Assembly (NCBI RefSeq): GCF_001440415.1
Contig: NZ_LLYA01000175.1
Coordinates: 1 to 55,552 of the forward strand
DNA length: 55,552 bases
Source: Bradyrhizobium retamae
GTDB taxonomy: Bacteria > Pseudomonadota > Alphaproteobacteria > Rhizobiales > Xanthobacteraceae
Direction: 5' to 3'
Part shown: piece after piece, positions 25,948-34,644 of the stretch
Layout: every line of letters begins with the position of its first letter
Numbering within the stretch: the stretch's first letter is position 1
Position numbers and translations under genes: made by a program
Notes under the pieces: generated by a model
What the model saw: only the letters and a program-made list of their open reading frames with translations
Database searches by the model: none
Told to the model about the DNA's origin: nothing

Positions 25948-27207
25948 TCAAATGTAACGAGCCGGCGCAAACGGGGCGACATCGTAAGGCGGCGGCGCGC
26001 CGCCAATCATGGCGGCAATGGCGGCACCGGTTGCGGGACCGGTCGTGAAGCCGATGTGCTGGTTGCCAAAGGCAAGCCACAGGCCGGCATGCCGAGGCGC
26101 CGGCCCGATCATCGGCAGGCTATCGGGCAGCGTCGGCCGTGAGCCGCGCCATGCATCGCCGACGGCATCGCCGAATTCGACCACGCCGCGCGCGAGCGGA
26201 ACCACTTGGTCAAGCTGGTCGAACGAGGACGGCGCATCGCGATCGGTCAGTTCGACGCCCGAGGTGACGCGGATGCCCTGCTCCATCGGCGTCATGATGA
26301 AGCCGCCGTCGATGTCATAGATCGGACGCCGCAACGCACGCGCCGGGTTCGGCTTGAATTCGCGGTGGTAGCCGCGTTCATAGGCCAGCGGCACGCGATA
26401 GCCGAGCGGCCGCAACATATCCGCAGACCAGGGTCCCAGCGCGGCCACCACATGCCGCGCCGAAATCTCGCCATCGGCCAGCACCACGCGCCAGCCATCG
26501 CCGTCGGGTACGATCGCCTTGATGTCCGCCTGCCTCACCTGGCCGCCGGCGTTCGCGAACATTCGCGCGTAGGCCTTGACCACCTCGCCTGGCGAGTCGA
26601 CCGAGGCGGTCTGGGTATGCAGCAGGCCCGCTTTATAAACGGGCACAATATCCGGCTCGAGCGCGGAGATGGCCTGGCGGTCGAGCCATTCGCTGGCGAT
26701 GCCGTATTCGGCCAGCATGGCCTGCTCCTGCTTCGCCGCGAGAACCGCATCGCTGCGCCACGCCCTGAGCCAGCCGGTCTCGCGAATGCGATGTCCCGCT
26801 CCCGCTTGCACGATCCATTCCCGATGCAATTTCGCCGATGCATCGATCAAGCCATGCAGCGCGGTCGCGCGAGGCCCAAGACGCGACGCGGCCGAATTGG
26901 CCAAAAAGCGCGCGACCCAACCCGCGTTCTTCACCGCCCAAAGCGGATTCCAGCGCAATGCCGCGTGGCGGTTGGTCAGATATTTCGGCAGCGACGTCCA
27001 CAGCGATGGATTGTTGAGCGGCGTGATCGAGCCGCTGCTGATGATGCCGGCATTGCCGTATGAGGTCTCGCTGCCCGGCTCGCGCCGATCGACGAGTACG
27101 ACCGACATCCCGCGCTGCCGCGCGGCAAGGGCCGTCGATACCCCGACGATGCCCGCGCCCAGCACCACGACATCCGCTTTATCTTCCAGCATCGACTTTC
27201 CAAACAT
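25948..27207 (-). CDS. FAD-dependent D-amino-acid dehydrogenase-like oxidoreductase (DadA/DAO family)
   Basis: This 419-residue flavoenzyme has the Rossmann FAD motif near the N-terminus (VVVLGAGIVGVSTALAARQR), then DRREPGSETSYGNAGI, and the C-terminal FAD segment (GLWLAFGNQHIGFTTGPATG). DadA-type enzymes oxidise D-amino acids to oxo acids at the inner membrane. Start 27207; an internal ATG at 27192 with GGAAAG is an alternative. It lies upstream of a peptide transporter on the same strand, consistent with amino-acid or peptide catabolism, but the substrate is not shown. Confidence 0.85.
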   Translation of the reverse strand: MFGKSMLEDKADVVVLGAGIVGVSTALAARQRGMSVVLVDRREPGSETSYGNAGIISSGSITPLNNPSLWTSLPKYLTNRHAALRWNPLWAVKNAGWVARFLANSAASRLGPRATALHGLIDASAKLHREWIVQAGAGHRIRETGWLRAWRSDAVLAAKQEQAMLAEYGIASEWLDRQAISALEPDIVPVYKAGLLHTQTASVDSPGEVVKAYARMFANAGGQVRQADIKAIVPDGDGWRVVLADGEISARHVVAALGPWSADMLRPLGYRVPLAYERGYHREFKPNPARALRRPIYDIDGGFIMTPMEQGIRVTSGVELTDRDAPSSFDQLDQVVPLARGVVEFGDAVGDAWRGSRPTLPDSLPMIGPAPRHAGLWLAFGNQHIGFTTGPATGAAIAAMIGGAPPPYDVAPFAPARYI

Positions 27208-27401
27208 TTTCCCAAGGAGATCTTACAAAGCAGACTTCGCATCATGGTCGGACCACCGCCGACCGGCAACACCGGAAAGTTCCCTTCCCAACAAATCATC
27301 ACCAAAACGCCGCATGTGAGTCCGCAACCTTTCTGACCGCCGCGGCTTCTTGCACCGCGACGTTCGTCGCATTCCAGCCAACCTTCATAGGAGTTGACTA
27401 T

Positions 27402-27692
27402 ATGGCTGCACTACTCGGAAACCTGCTTGGTACCGTCGATGGCCTGCTCGGAACCGCCACCGGCGTACTTGGCGGCGCAAGCACCAGCGGTAGCGCTTCT
27501 GCCAGCGCCAGCGGCACGGCGGACCTGTCGAACACGCTCGATCTCGGCGCAGTGATTGAGACCAACCCGAGCATCGATCTCTCGGCAGGGCTCGACGGTC
27601 TCGACGCCTCGGTTTCCGCACCGACCTTGATCGGCGCCAGCGCCGATGTCGGCCATCTCGATGTCGGTGGCCTGCTCCACGGCCTCGCCTAA
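27402..27692 (+). CDS. Putative small type I secretion cargo, 96 aa, Gly/Ala/Ser/Leu-rich
   Basis: The ATG at 27402 follows ATAGGAGTTGACTAT. The N-terminal part is amphipathic with GxLGTxxGxLG spacing (LLGNLLGTVDGLLGTATGVL). A Gly/Ser/Ala linker follows, then an acidic middle, and a C-terminus ending DVGHLDVGGLLHGLA. There is no Cys, no signal peptide and no RTX nonapeptide. It is the first gene of an operon with a type I exporter, and small uncleaved proteins in that position are usually the cargo (inference). A bacteriocin-like, matrix or surface role are all open. I recognise no characterised relative. Confidence 0.7.
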   Translation: MAALLGNLLGTVDGLLGTATGVLGGASTSGSASASASGTADLSNTLDLGAVIETNPSIDLSAGLDGLDASVSAPTLIGASADVGHLDVGGLLHGLA

Positions 27693-27725
27693 CTCCAGTT
27701 GAGTTCGGACATTTCAAAACCGCGC

Positions 27726-27750
27726 GGCGTGGGGAGCGCATCCCCACGCC
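27726..27750 (+). terminator. Hairpin between cargo gene and exporter genes
   Basis: GGCGTGGGGA (27726-27735) pairs perfectly with TCCCCACGCC (27741-27750) across a 5-nt loop. No T-run follows, so it may be a partial terminator or an mRNA 3'-end stabiliser rather than a strong intrinsic terminator. It would let the cargo be made in excess over the exporter. Confidence 0.65.
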
Positions 27751-27799
27751 ACGTCTCCAATAATAATATGCACTGCACGAGTAGATCGCGCAGCGCCAT

Positions 27800-27826
27800 G
27801 TCAACTCGCTTCACGTCAACTCGCTT
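27800..27826 (+). repeat. Tandem 12-bp repeat upstream of the exporter gene
   Basis: GTCAACTCGCTT occurs at 27800-27811 and again at 27815-27826, a 15-bp period, ending 14 bp before the exporter start codon. It could be a regulator site or chance duplication. Confidence 0.5.
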
Positions 27827-27840
27827 AAGGTGATTGCCGA

Positions 27841-29574
27841 ATGCCTACGGGCATGCTGACCGCCCTTGACGACTCCGTCGCGCCGGCGCGACGGATCGAT
27901 GACGTTCGCCAGGCGCTGGTCGCGCTATGGCCTCAATTCCTCTGGGCCGGGCTGTTCTCCAGCGCCATCAACCTGCTCTATCTGAGTTCGCCGCTCTATT
28001 TGATGCAGGTCTATAACCGCGTGCTGCTCAACGAGAACGTCTCCACGCTCGTCCTCCTCACCCTGATCCTGGCGATCGCCCTGCTCACCATGGCGGCGCT
28101 GGATGCGGTGCGCTCCTACATCCTGATCCGCTGCGGCATCCGCCTCGACATGGAATTGTCGGCACGCGTGTTCGAGGCGCTGGTGGTGCGTTCGGCGCAG
28201 CGCGGCGCATCGCGCGGCGCGCAGCAATTGCGCAATCTCGATCAGTTCCGCACCTTCGTGACCGGCCCCGGCATCTACTTCGCGTTCGACCTGCCGTGGA
28301 TCCCGATCTACTTGATGCTGCTGTTCTTCATCCATCCGCTGCTTGGCATCGTCGCGACCATCGGCGCGCTTCTCCTGCTTGGCCTCGCCGGTCTCAACGA
28401 GGTGATGACCCGCGAGCCGATGAAGGAAGCCGAAGCCGCCGGCAATCAGTCCTATGTGTTCACCGAAAACATCCTGCGCCACGCCGACGTGATCCGCGCC
28501 ATGGGCATGCAGCCGGCGGTGGAGCGTAACTGGCAGAGCCAGCGCTCGTCGATGCTGGTGCAGCAGGCACTTGCCAGCGACAAGAACGCGGTGATGACCT
28601 CCTCCATCCGCTTTTTCCGCTTGCTGTTGCAATCACTGATGCTCGGCACCGGCGCATGGCTCGCCATCGACCACGCGATCACCCCGGCAACCATCTTCGC
28701 CGCCAGCATCGTGATGGGCCGGGCGCTGGTCCCGGTGGAACAGGCGGTCGGCACCTGGAAGCAGTTCATCGGCGCGCGCGAGGCCTATGCGGAGGTGCGC
28801 GAGCTGCTGGGCGAGATCGACCTGACGCCGCCGCACACCATCGTGCCGCGGGCGCGCAACACCATCGAGGTGCGCGAACTGCGCTGCCTGCTGCCGGCGC
28901 GCAAGGACCCCGTCATCAAGGATCTGACCTTCGAGCTTGGCGGCGGCCAGGCGCTCGGCATCGTCGGCCCGAGCGGCTCCGGCAAGAGCACGCTGGCTCG
29001 CCTTCTGGTCGGCGCCATCCTACCTGCCGATGGACGGTTGCGCTTCGGCGGGCTCGATTACAGCCACTGGGACCCGCTCGAATTCGGCCGCCATGTCGGC
29101 TATTTGCCGCAGGACGTCGGCCTGTTCGCCGGCACCGTGCGCGAGAACATCGCCCGCTTCGGCGATGCTTCGACGGACGAGATCATCGACGCCGCCAAGC
29201 GCGCCGGCATTCATGAGATGGTGCTCGACCTGCCGAAGCAGTACGACACGAGGCTCGGTCCCGGCGGCGTCGGCCTGTCCGGCGGCCAGCGCCAGCGGCT
29301 GGCGCTGGCGCGGGCGCTGCTCGGCCGCCCGCCGCTGCTCGTGCTCGACGAGCCCAATGCCAATCTCGACGCTCCCGGCGAAGAGGCGCTGAAGGTGGCG
29401 CTGCTGCAGGCCAAGAGCGAGGGTGCCACCATCATCGTGATCACCCACCGCACCACCATTCTCGACATCGTCGACGTCATGATGGTGCTGCGGGGCGGCA
29501 TGCTCGACATGCTGGGTCCCCCAGGCGAGGTCTACCACGCGCTCCAGCAGGCCGCCGCGGGGCGCGCGTCATGA
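27841..29574 (+). CDS. Type I secretion ABC exporter (PrtD-like, permease-ATPase fusion)
   Basis: This 577-residue protein has an N-terminal six-helix membrane domain (LYLSSPLYLMQVYNRVLLNE is typical of PrtD/HlyB-like exporters) and a C-terminal ATPase: Walker A GPSGSGKST near residue 376, signature LSGGQRQRLA near 478, Walker B LLVLDEPNANLD near 499 and ITHR. There is no N-terminal C39 peptidase, so cargo is not processed at a double-glycine leader. It overlaps the fusion-protein gene by ATGA. Confidence 0.93.
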   Translation: MPTGMLTALDDSVAPARRIDDVRQALVALWPQFLWAGLFSSAINLLYLSSPLYLMQVYNRVLLNENVSTLVLLTLILAIALLTMAALDAVRSYILIRCGIRLDMELSARVFEALVVRSAQRGASRGAQQLRNLDQFRTFVTGPGIYFAFDLPWIPIYLMLLFFIHPLLGIVATIGALLLLGLAGLNEVMTREPMKEAEAAGNQSYVFTENILRHADVIRAMGMQPAVERNWQSQRSSMLVQQALASDKNAVMTSSIRFFRLLLQSLMLGTGAWLAIDHAITPATIFAASIVMGRALVPVEQAVGTWKQFIGAREAYAEVRELLGEIDLTPPHTIVPRARNTIEVRELRCLLPARKDPVIKDLTFELGGGQALGIVGPSGSGKSTLARLLVGAILPADGRLRFGGLDYSHWDPLEFGRHVGYLPQDVGLFAGTVRENIARFGDASTDEIIDAAKRAGIHEMVLDLPKQYDTRLGPGGVGLSGGQRQRLALARALLGRPPLLVLDEPNANLDAPGEEALKVALLQAKSEGATIIVITHRTTILDIVDVMMVLRGGMLDMLGPPGEVYHALQQAAAGRAS

Positions 29575-30899
29575 CGGCGGTCGATGATGGCTTCACCCCG
29601 ATGCGCGACCGTGCGCGCTACGCACGTCCCTCGCGGCCGGCGCTGCTGGGTGCCGGCGTAGTAGCTGCGTTCATTGCCGCGATGACGATGTGGGGAACGC
29701 TCGCGCCGATCTCCGGCGCAGCCATCGCCAGCGGCAACCTCCAGGTCGAGGGGCGGCGGCAGAGCGTGCAGCACCCCTATGGCGGCGTCGTCCGCCAACT
29801 CACCGTGCGCGACGGCGCGCGCGTCGAAAAAGGTCAGCTCCTGATCCGGCTCGACGACAGCGACCCGCGCGCCAAGCTTGATGTGCTCACGGCCGATCGC
29901 GACGCTGCGCTCGCCGCGCGCGCAAGGCTGGTCGCCGAACGCGACCGAAAAGATGCGCCGGAGTTCGACGAACATCTCCGCGCGCGCAGCGAACTATCCG
30001 CGGCGCGCCAGGCCATGGCCAACGAGACCGCGATGATGGCGGCGCGAAAGCACCAGTTCGCCGCCGAGACGGCGGTGCTGCGCGGCAAGATCAAGGAGCT
30101 CGAAGCGCAGATCGCGGGCACGCAGGCGCAGCTTGCCGGCACCGAGAAACAGCGGGAGCTGCTGACCGACGAGATGAATGGCGCGCAACACCTGTTCGCG
30201 CAGGGCTATACGCCAAAGACCCGCATCCTAGCTTTGCAGCGCGAGGACGCCCGGCTGCAGGCCGATATCGGCGCGCAGCAGGCCAGCATCGCCGGCATGC
30301 AGCAACAGATCGCGCAGAACGACCTTGAGATCGCCAGGGTCGAACGCGCGCGGATGAGCGAGATCACCGACCAGTTGCGCACGACCGAAAACAAGCTCGC
30401 GGAACTGGCGCCCAAGATCGACGCCGCCACGGACGTGCTGGTCCGCACGCGGATTACGGCGCCGGCAACCGGCTCCGTCGTTGGCCTCGACGTCTTTACC
30501 GAGGGCGGCGTGATCCAGCCCGGCGCGCGGCTGATGGACATCGTGCCCACCGACAATCCGCTGATCGCCGCCGCAAAACTGAAGCTCTCTGATATCAACG
30601 ACGTCGCCGTCGGCCACCGTGCCGAGGTGCAGCTCACCGGCGTCAACTATATCGAGCGTCCCCGGCTCTACGGCACCGTGCACACTGTGTCTGCCGACCG
30701 CCTGACCGACGACAAGTCGGGACAAGGCTACTACGCCGTCGAGGTCGCGCTCGATCCGAACGACGTCAAGAAGTCGCGCATCGACCTGCAGGCCGGCATG
30801 CCGGCCGAGGTGATCGTGCCGACGCGTCCGCGCACCCTGTTCGAATATCTGCTCGGTCCGCTGCGCGACGAGATCACCCGCGCGTTCCGCGAGCGCTGA
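29571..30899 (+). CDS. Type I secretion membrane fusion protein (HlyD/PrtE family)
   Basis: This 442-residue periplasmic adaptor has one N-terminal transmembrane helix (about residues 22-45), a lipoyl/barrel-sandwich half (GGVVRQLTVRDGARVEKGQL), a long coiled-coil hairpin (about 100-280), the return half (ITAPATGSVVGLDVFTEGGV) and a C-terminal beta-barrel (ELRISDIN-type KLKLSDINDVAVGHRAEVQL). It bridges the ABC exporter to a TolC-like channel; no such channel gene is in the window. Confidence 0.93.
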   Translation: MTAVDDGFTPMRDRARYARPSRPALLGAGVVAAFIAAMTMWGTLAPISGAAIASGNLQVEGRRQSVQHPYGGVVRQLTVRDGARVEKGQLLIRLDDSDPRAKLDVLTADRDAALAARARLVAERDRKDAPEFDEHLRARSELSAARQAMANETAMMAARKHQFAAETAVLRGKIKELEAQIAGTQAQLAGTEKQRELLTDEMNGAQHLFAQGYTPKTRILALQREDARLQADIGAQQASIAGMQQQIAQNDLEIARVERARMSEITDQLRTTENKLAELAPKIDAATDVLVRTRITAPATGSVVGLDVFTEGGVIQPGARLMDIVPTDNPLIAAAKLKLSDINDVAVGHRAEVQLTGVNYIERPRLYGTVHTVSADRLTDDKSGQGYYAVEVALDPNDVKKSRIDLQAGMPAEVIVPTRPRTLFEYLLGPLRDEITRAFRER

Positions 30900-30912
30900 G
30901 GAGGAGATGGTC

Positions 30913-31836
30913 ATGGCCGACGCCGTCAAGAACGCCCGCCGCTCCGATGAAGCCGAGCGCAGCCGTCATCTCGCGGCAACCGAATCGGTTGCCTTCGCCA
31001 CCATGCTGCTCGGCTTGCTAAACGACGCTGACACCGCGTTGCACCGCCTGGAGCATGAGCCGGCACGCGCGGCAGAGCCGGCTGCCCTGCACCCGCCTCC
31101 GGCCGCGATCGTCCCGGCCGCGCTGCAGCCGGCCGATCCCGCACCCGGCCATGAAGACCAGCATACCGGCGTGATCGAACCTCCTGCGGCCGACCTTTCG
31201 TCTGCGGTCCACGCTGACGCCACAGCAACGAACACGCCGCAAGATACGACCGCGATGCTCGCCGAAGCTCCATCAGGCGACGTGCTCGCCACGCAGGCTT
31301 TTGCATCGACACCCGTGCTATCGAGCTTCGGCGCAGCTCTGGATCACGCGCCATCGGCAGGCGCAGGCAGCCCGCCGTCCGGCAGCAGCATCGCATCGCC
31401 GTCATTCGATCTTGGCGCGTCCGCTCACAACCTTGCAGACAGCCTCACCGGCATCGTCGACACCACGCTTGCAACGGTATCGAGTACGATCGCAAGCGTG
31501 AGTGCCACCGTCGGGCAACTGACGGCGACCGTCACCGGCACCGCGAGCCATCTCCTCGACGGCTTGACCGGCACGGTGACCGGCCTGATCCCTGACGCAC
31601 CGGCCCCCGGCCTGCTCGAGCCGCTGACGACGAACCTTTCCGGCCCGACATCCAGCACAACCGATTTCTCCGGCGCCGCGCAGCACGACATACCGCTGCT
31701 CGACACCGCGGGCGCGATACCGACGTCGCTGCTGCATCCGATCCCGCTGCAGCTCGGCTTTCTCGGCCAGCCGACGATGGACGGCCATGAGCCGCACGAC
31801 GGCGCATTCTCAGCGCTGGGGATCCATCATTTCTGA
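30913..31836 (+). CDS. Low-complexity protein of the type I secretion operon, 307 aa
   Basis: Start 30913, 8 nt after GAGGAG and 13 bp past the fusion-protein gene, so part of the operon. A charged N-terminal helix (about 1-55) is followed by a Pro/Ala-rich stretch and a Thr/Ser/Val-rich amphipathic region (SSTIASVSATVGQLTATVTG, LLDGLTGTVTGLI). It ends in EPHDGAFSALGIHHF. No signal peptide, Cys or RTX motif is seen. The LLDGLTGTVTGL segment echoes VDGLLGTATGVLG of the 96-residue protein, so both could be cargo of the same exporter, or this one could be an accessory protein. No known family recognised. Confidence 0.65.
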   Translation: MADAVKNARRSDEAERSRHLAATESVAFATMLLGLLNDADTALHRLEHEPARAAEPAALHPPPAAIVPAALQPADPAPGHEDQHTGVIEPPAADLSSAVHADATATNTPQDTTAMLAEAPSGDVLATQAFASTPVLSSFGAALDHAPSAGAGSPPSGSSIASPSFDLGASAHNLADSLTGIVDTTLATVSSTIASVSATVGQLTATVTGTASHLLDGLTGTVTGLIPDAPAPGLLEPLTTNLSGPTSSTTDFSGAAQHDIPLLDTAGAIPTSLLHPIPLQLGFLGQPTMDGHEPHDGAFSALGIHHF

Positions 31837-31848
31837 GAGGCCCGCTTT

Positions 31849-32786
31849 TCACCCAACCTTCATTTGCTTGGCCGGAGTCCGGTCAACCTCGGCAGCAACG
31901 TCGGTAATGATCTCGCGCAACCAAACAAGGGCGGGATCCAGGTGAAAGGACGCCGGCCATTGGAGGGCTTCTCGGAATGCGGGGATGCGGACCGGCGCAC
32001 GCAGCAGTTTCAACGGAAAGTTTCGCGCGAAAATTACAGCAAGGCGACGATGCATTGTCGCGATGCGGTCCGTTCCGATCACCATGGCAGCCATCGCGGT
32101 GAAGTTCGGCGCAATGACCTCGATGCGGCGTTTATAACCTAACTGCACGAGGGCGCGTTCATCGAAGGACACTCCGTGAATGGACCCGAGTTGAGCGGTT
32201 ATATGTCCAAGCTGAAGATAGCGGCCAAGCGAGATCGAGCGCCCGATCTGACGGCTTCCGCGCCAGGCGACGCAGCAGAATTCGTCCGCGAACAAATGCT
32301 GGCTGGGATGACCATCAATGAGATTTGTATCGGGGATCACGACGAAATCGACCTCCCCTCGCTGAAGCTGGTCATCGACCCGATCACCGAAGGGAAGAAT
32401 TTCAAGGCAAACCCGGGGCGCGGCGCGATAAACGCGCTTCATGACGGCGTGCATCAATACGATGCTCGCATAATCGGAAACGACCAGCCGGAAACGCCGC
32501 TCTGAACTCGCGGGTCGAATTTTGGCGGCGAGATCAGATTGGCCCGGATTCGCAGCAGGATGTCCCGCGTTGGTCTTTCCAGCGATTGCGCCAGCGGCGT
32601 CGGCACCAGCTTTCGCTGTGAAATCGTGAAAATCTCGTCGTTGAAATACTGACGCAATCTGCCGACAGCGGCGCTCATCGCCGGCTGGCTGAGATGAAGG
32701 CGTCGACTGGCTCCCATGACGCTGCGTTCTTCAAGGATCGCATCAAGCGCGATCAGGAGATTGAGGTCCAGGCCTTCAAAGCGCAT
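31849..32786 (-). pseudogene. LysR-family regulator (NodD-like), frameshifted
   Basis: The first frame, from the ATG at 32786 with AAAGGTGGA upstream, encodes MRFEGLDLNLLIALDAILEE, a LysR winged helix (HLSQPAMSAAVGRLRQYFND) and the linker to FDPR. A one-base loss near 32507-32515 then moves the rest, SSERRFRLVVSDYASIVLMH onward, into the second frame, which runs to 31849 and holds the effector-binding domain. The N-terminus is strikingly like NodD. The gene is divergent from the LLM monooxygenase, the usual layout for a LysR activator and its target. As sequenced it would give only a truncated DNA-binding domain. Confidence 0.85.
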
Positions 32787-32816
32787 CGGCTTACATCCAC
32801 CTTTCAAATATCACAG

Positions 32817-32831
32817 ATCAATATAATCGAT
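32817..32831. promoter_or_regulatory. Candidate LysR/NodD-type box ATC-N9-GAT
   Basis: ATC-AATATAATC-GAT lies between the divergent NodD-like gene and the monooxygenase gene in an AT-rich patch. ATC-N9-GAT is the core motif described for NodD binding. One occurrence is weak on its own, but its position supports it. Confidence 0.5.
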
Positions 32832-32901
32832 TTTTCAAATTTAAAAGCCCCGTGTACTCAAGACGCAATCAAGAAACAAGTCGTGCATTGGGAGAAGCGC
32901 T

Positions 32902-33942
32902 TTGATCAAGCCATGGATCTTTGAATTCATGCAGGCCCCGAACCTGAGCGACGGGGAGACCCTGCCCAGTACCGTGACTGCCGTGTTCGAGGAAGGCTAC
33001 GCGCATTGGCTCGAAGTCGAGAAGCTGGGGTTTGAAGGAATATTCTTTAGCGAACATCACTTCGGTCACTCATATAGCCCCTCTCCCAACCTGTTGATCG
33101 CAGCTATTTCTCGTCACACGACCCGGCTGCGGCTGGGAACGATGGGAATGGTCGTGCCGTTTTATGAGCCATGGCGTATCATCGAAGAACTGACGATGCT
33201 CGATCACCTGACAAAGGGACGCCTTGAGATCGGCTTTGCAGCCGGCGTGCCGCAGGAGCTCGCGCGGATAGGCTTAGGGATAGAGGAGGCCCGCGAGCGG
33301 TTCAACGAGGCTTTGGAGATACTCGATGCCGCCCTCGTGAACCACGTCATCAGCCACAGCGGAAAATATTGGAAATTCGATAACCTCAGCCTGATGCCGA
33401 ACGTCTTCCTGCAGCCGTCTCCGCCAAAATGGACGACTGTTGTAAGTACCGGATCCGCGCAGAAATCCGCTCAAAGGCAATCGAAGATTTGCATGGGCTT
33501 CGAGTCCGTCGCTCGCATATCGGAAATTTTCGACGTGTATCGGAAGGAGTCTGCCCGGTTGGGATTTCCGGCAGGGCCCGATCAGCTCGCAATCCGGCGC
33601 AATGTCTCCATTTCATACGATGCGGCTGAGGCGCGCGACGAATCCCATGCCGCGAAGGCAGCGACACTGAAAGTTGTGGCTGGCGATCCGCGCGTTGTCC
33701 AAGGCACATCCTCATTGCTCGACGCGCCGAGGGCTGGAGCCGGCTTTTCACTGCATGACGATGACTACATCGCCGGCACGCCGGCACAGGTCGCTGAACT
33801 AATCATCGATCAATGCCGCAAATGCGGCGCGGGCCATTTTCTCGCGATGCTGGGAAGGAGCTTTACGCCGCGCCGCCGTGAAACACTCGCTCTCTTCGGC
33901 GAGGAGGTAATCCCCCAATTGCGACGCGCGCAGATATGTTGA
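32902..33942 (+). CDS. LLM-class flavin-dependent monooxygenase (luciferase-like)
   Basis: This 346-residue TIM-barrel enzyme of the bacterial luciferase family uses reduced FMN to oxidise a substrate. Characteristic stretches are MIKPWIFEFMQAP, GIFFSEHHFGHSYSPSPNLL, RLRLGTMGMVVPFYEPWR and HLTKGRLEIGFAAGVPQELA. The likely start is a TTG at 32902 with GGGAGAAG upstream; an ATG at 32929 would remove the conserved first strand. An FMN reductase and a hydrolase follow, forming a two-component oxygenase cluster. Substrate unknown. Confidence 0.88.
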   Translation: MIKPWIFEFMQAPNLSDGETLPSTVTAVFEEGYAHWLEVEKLGFEGIFFSEHHFGHSYSPSPNLLIAAISRHTTRLRLGTMGMVVPFYEPWRIIEELTMLDHLTKGRLEIGFAAGVPQELARIGLGIEEARERFNEALEILDAALVNHVISHSGKYWKFDNLSLMPNVFLQPSPPKWTTVVSTGSAQKSAQRQSKICMGFESVARISEIFDVYRKESARLGFPAGPDQLAIRRNVSISYDAAEARDESHAAKAATLKVVAGDPRVVQGTSSLLDAPRAGAGFSLHDDDYIAGTPAQVAELIIDQCRKCGAGHFLAMLGRSFTPRRRETLALFGEEVIPQLRRAQIC

Positions 33943-33999
33943 TGAGCTCGATTGCGCGCCGAGCATTGCGGGCTTGCAGCCCAACAATTGGAGCGAAGC

Positions 34000-34614
34000 A
34001 TGATTCAAGATAAGCCTCTTGTTCTCGGGATAGGAGGAACCCCGCGGCGCGGGTCATCGTCCGAACGCGCGCTCGTGATCAGCCTCAAGGCCGCCGAGGA
34101 TGAAGGCGCGAGAACCCTTCTTCTTTCCGGTGCAGAACTGCTTCTGCCGATGTATATGCCCGGACAGCAACAGTCCGACCAGGCTTCGCGTCTCCTGGCC
34201 GCGTTTCGTGAATGCCACGGCATTATCATCTCGTCGCCTGCCTACCACGGATCGATATCTGGACTGATAAAGAACGCGCTCGACTACGCGGAAGAACTCA
34301 GAACGGATACACGCGCTTACCTGGATGGAATTCCCGTCGGGTGCATTGCTTGTGCTGGCGGGTGGCAGGCGGTTGGCCAAACATTGGCAGCGCTTCGAAC
34401 GATTGCTCATTCCCTCAGATGCTGGCCCACGCCGCTTGGTGCCATGTTGAACACATCCGGCGCATTGTTCGACGCCGAGGGAAATTGCACCGATGCGGCA
34501 ACCAGACGTCAGCTTGAGACGGTGGGCCAGCAGGTGATCGATTTCGTGCGCATGCAATCTCGCGGCAGATTGGGAGCGCATTCCTTGTCGATAAACACGA
34601 TGGTCCAACCGTAG
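34000..34614 (+). CDS. NADPH-dependent FMN reductase family flavoprotein
   Basis: This 204-residue flavodoxin-like protein has VLGIGGTPRRGSSSERAL at the phosphate-binding loop and SSPAYHGSISGLIKNALDYA at the flavin site, as in SsuE/MsuE-type reductases. The ATG at 34000 follows TTGGAGCGAAGC. It probably supplies reduced FMN to the LLM monooxygenase just upstream (57-bp gap). Confidence 0.88.
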   Translation: MIQDKPLVLGIGGTPRRGSSSERALVISLKAAEDEGARTLLLSGAELLLPMYMPGQQQSDQASRLLAAFRECHGIIISSPAYHGSISGLIKNALDYAEELRTDTRAYLDGIPVGCIACAGGWQAVGQTLAALRTIAHSLRCWPTPLGAMLNTSGALFDAEGNCTDAATRRQLETVGQQVIDFVRMQSRGRLGAHSLSINTMVQP

Positions 34615-34644
34615 TCCCGGCTCGCGGCTGGGAAGGAGCTTGAC

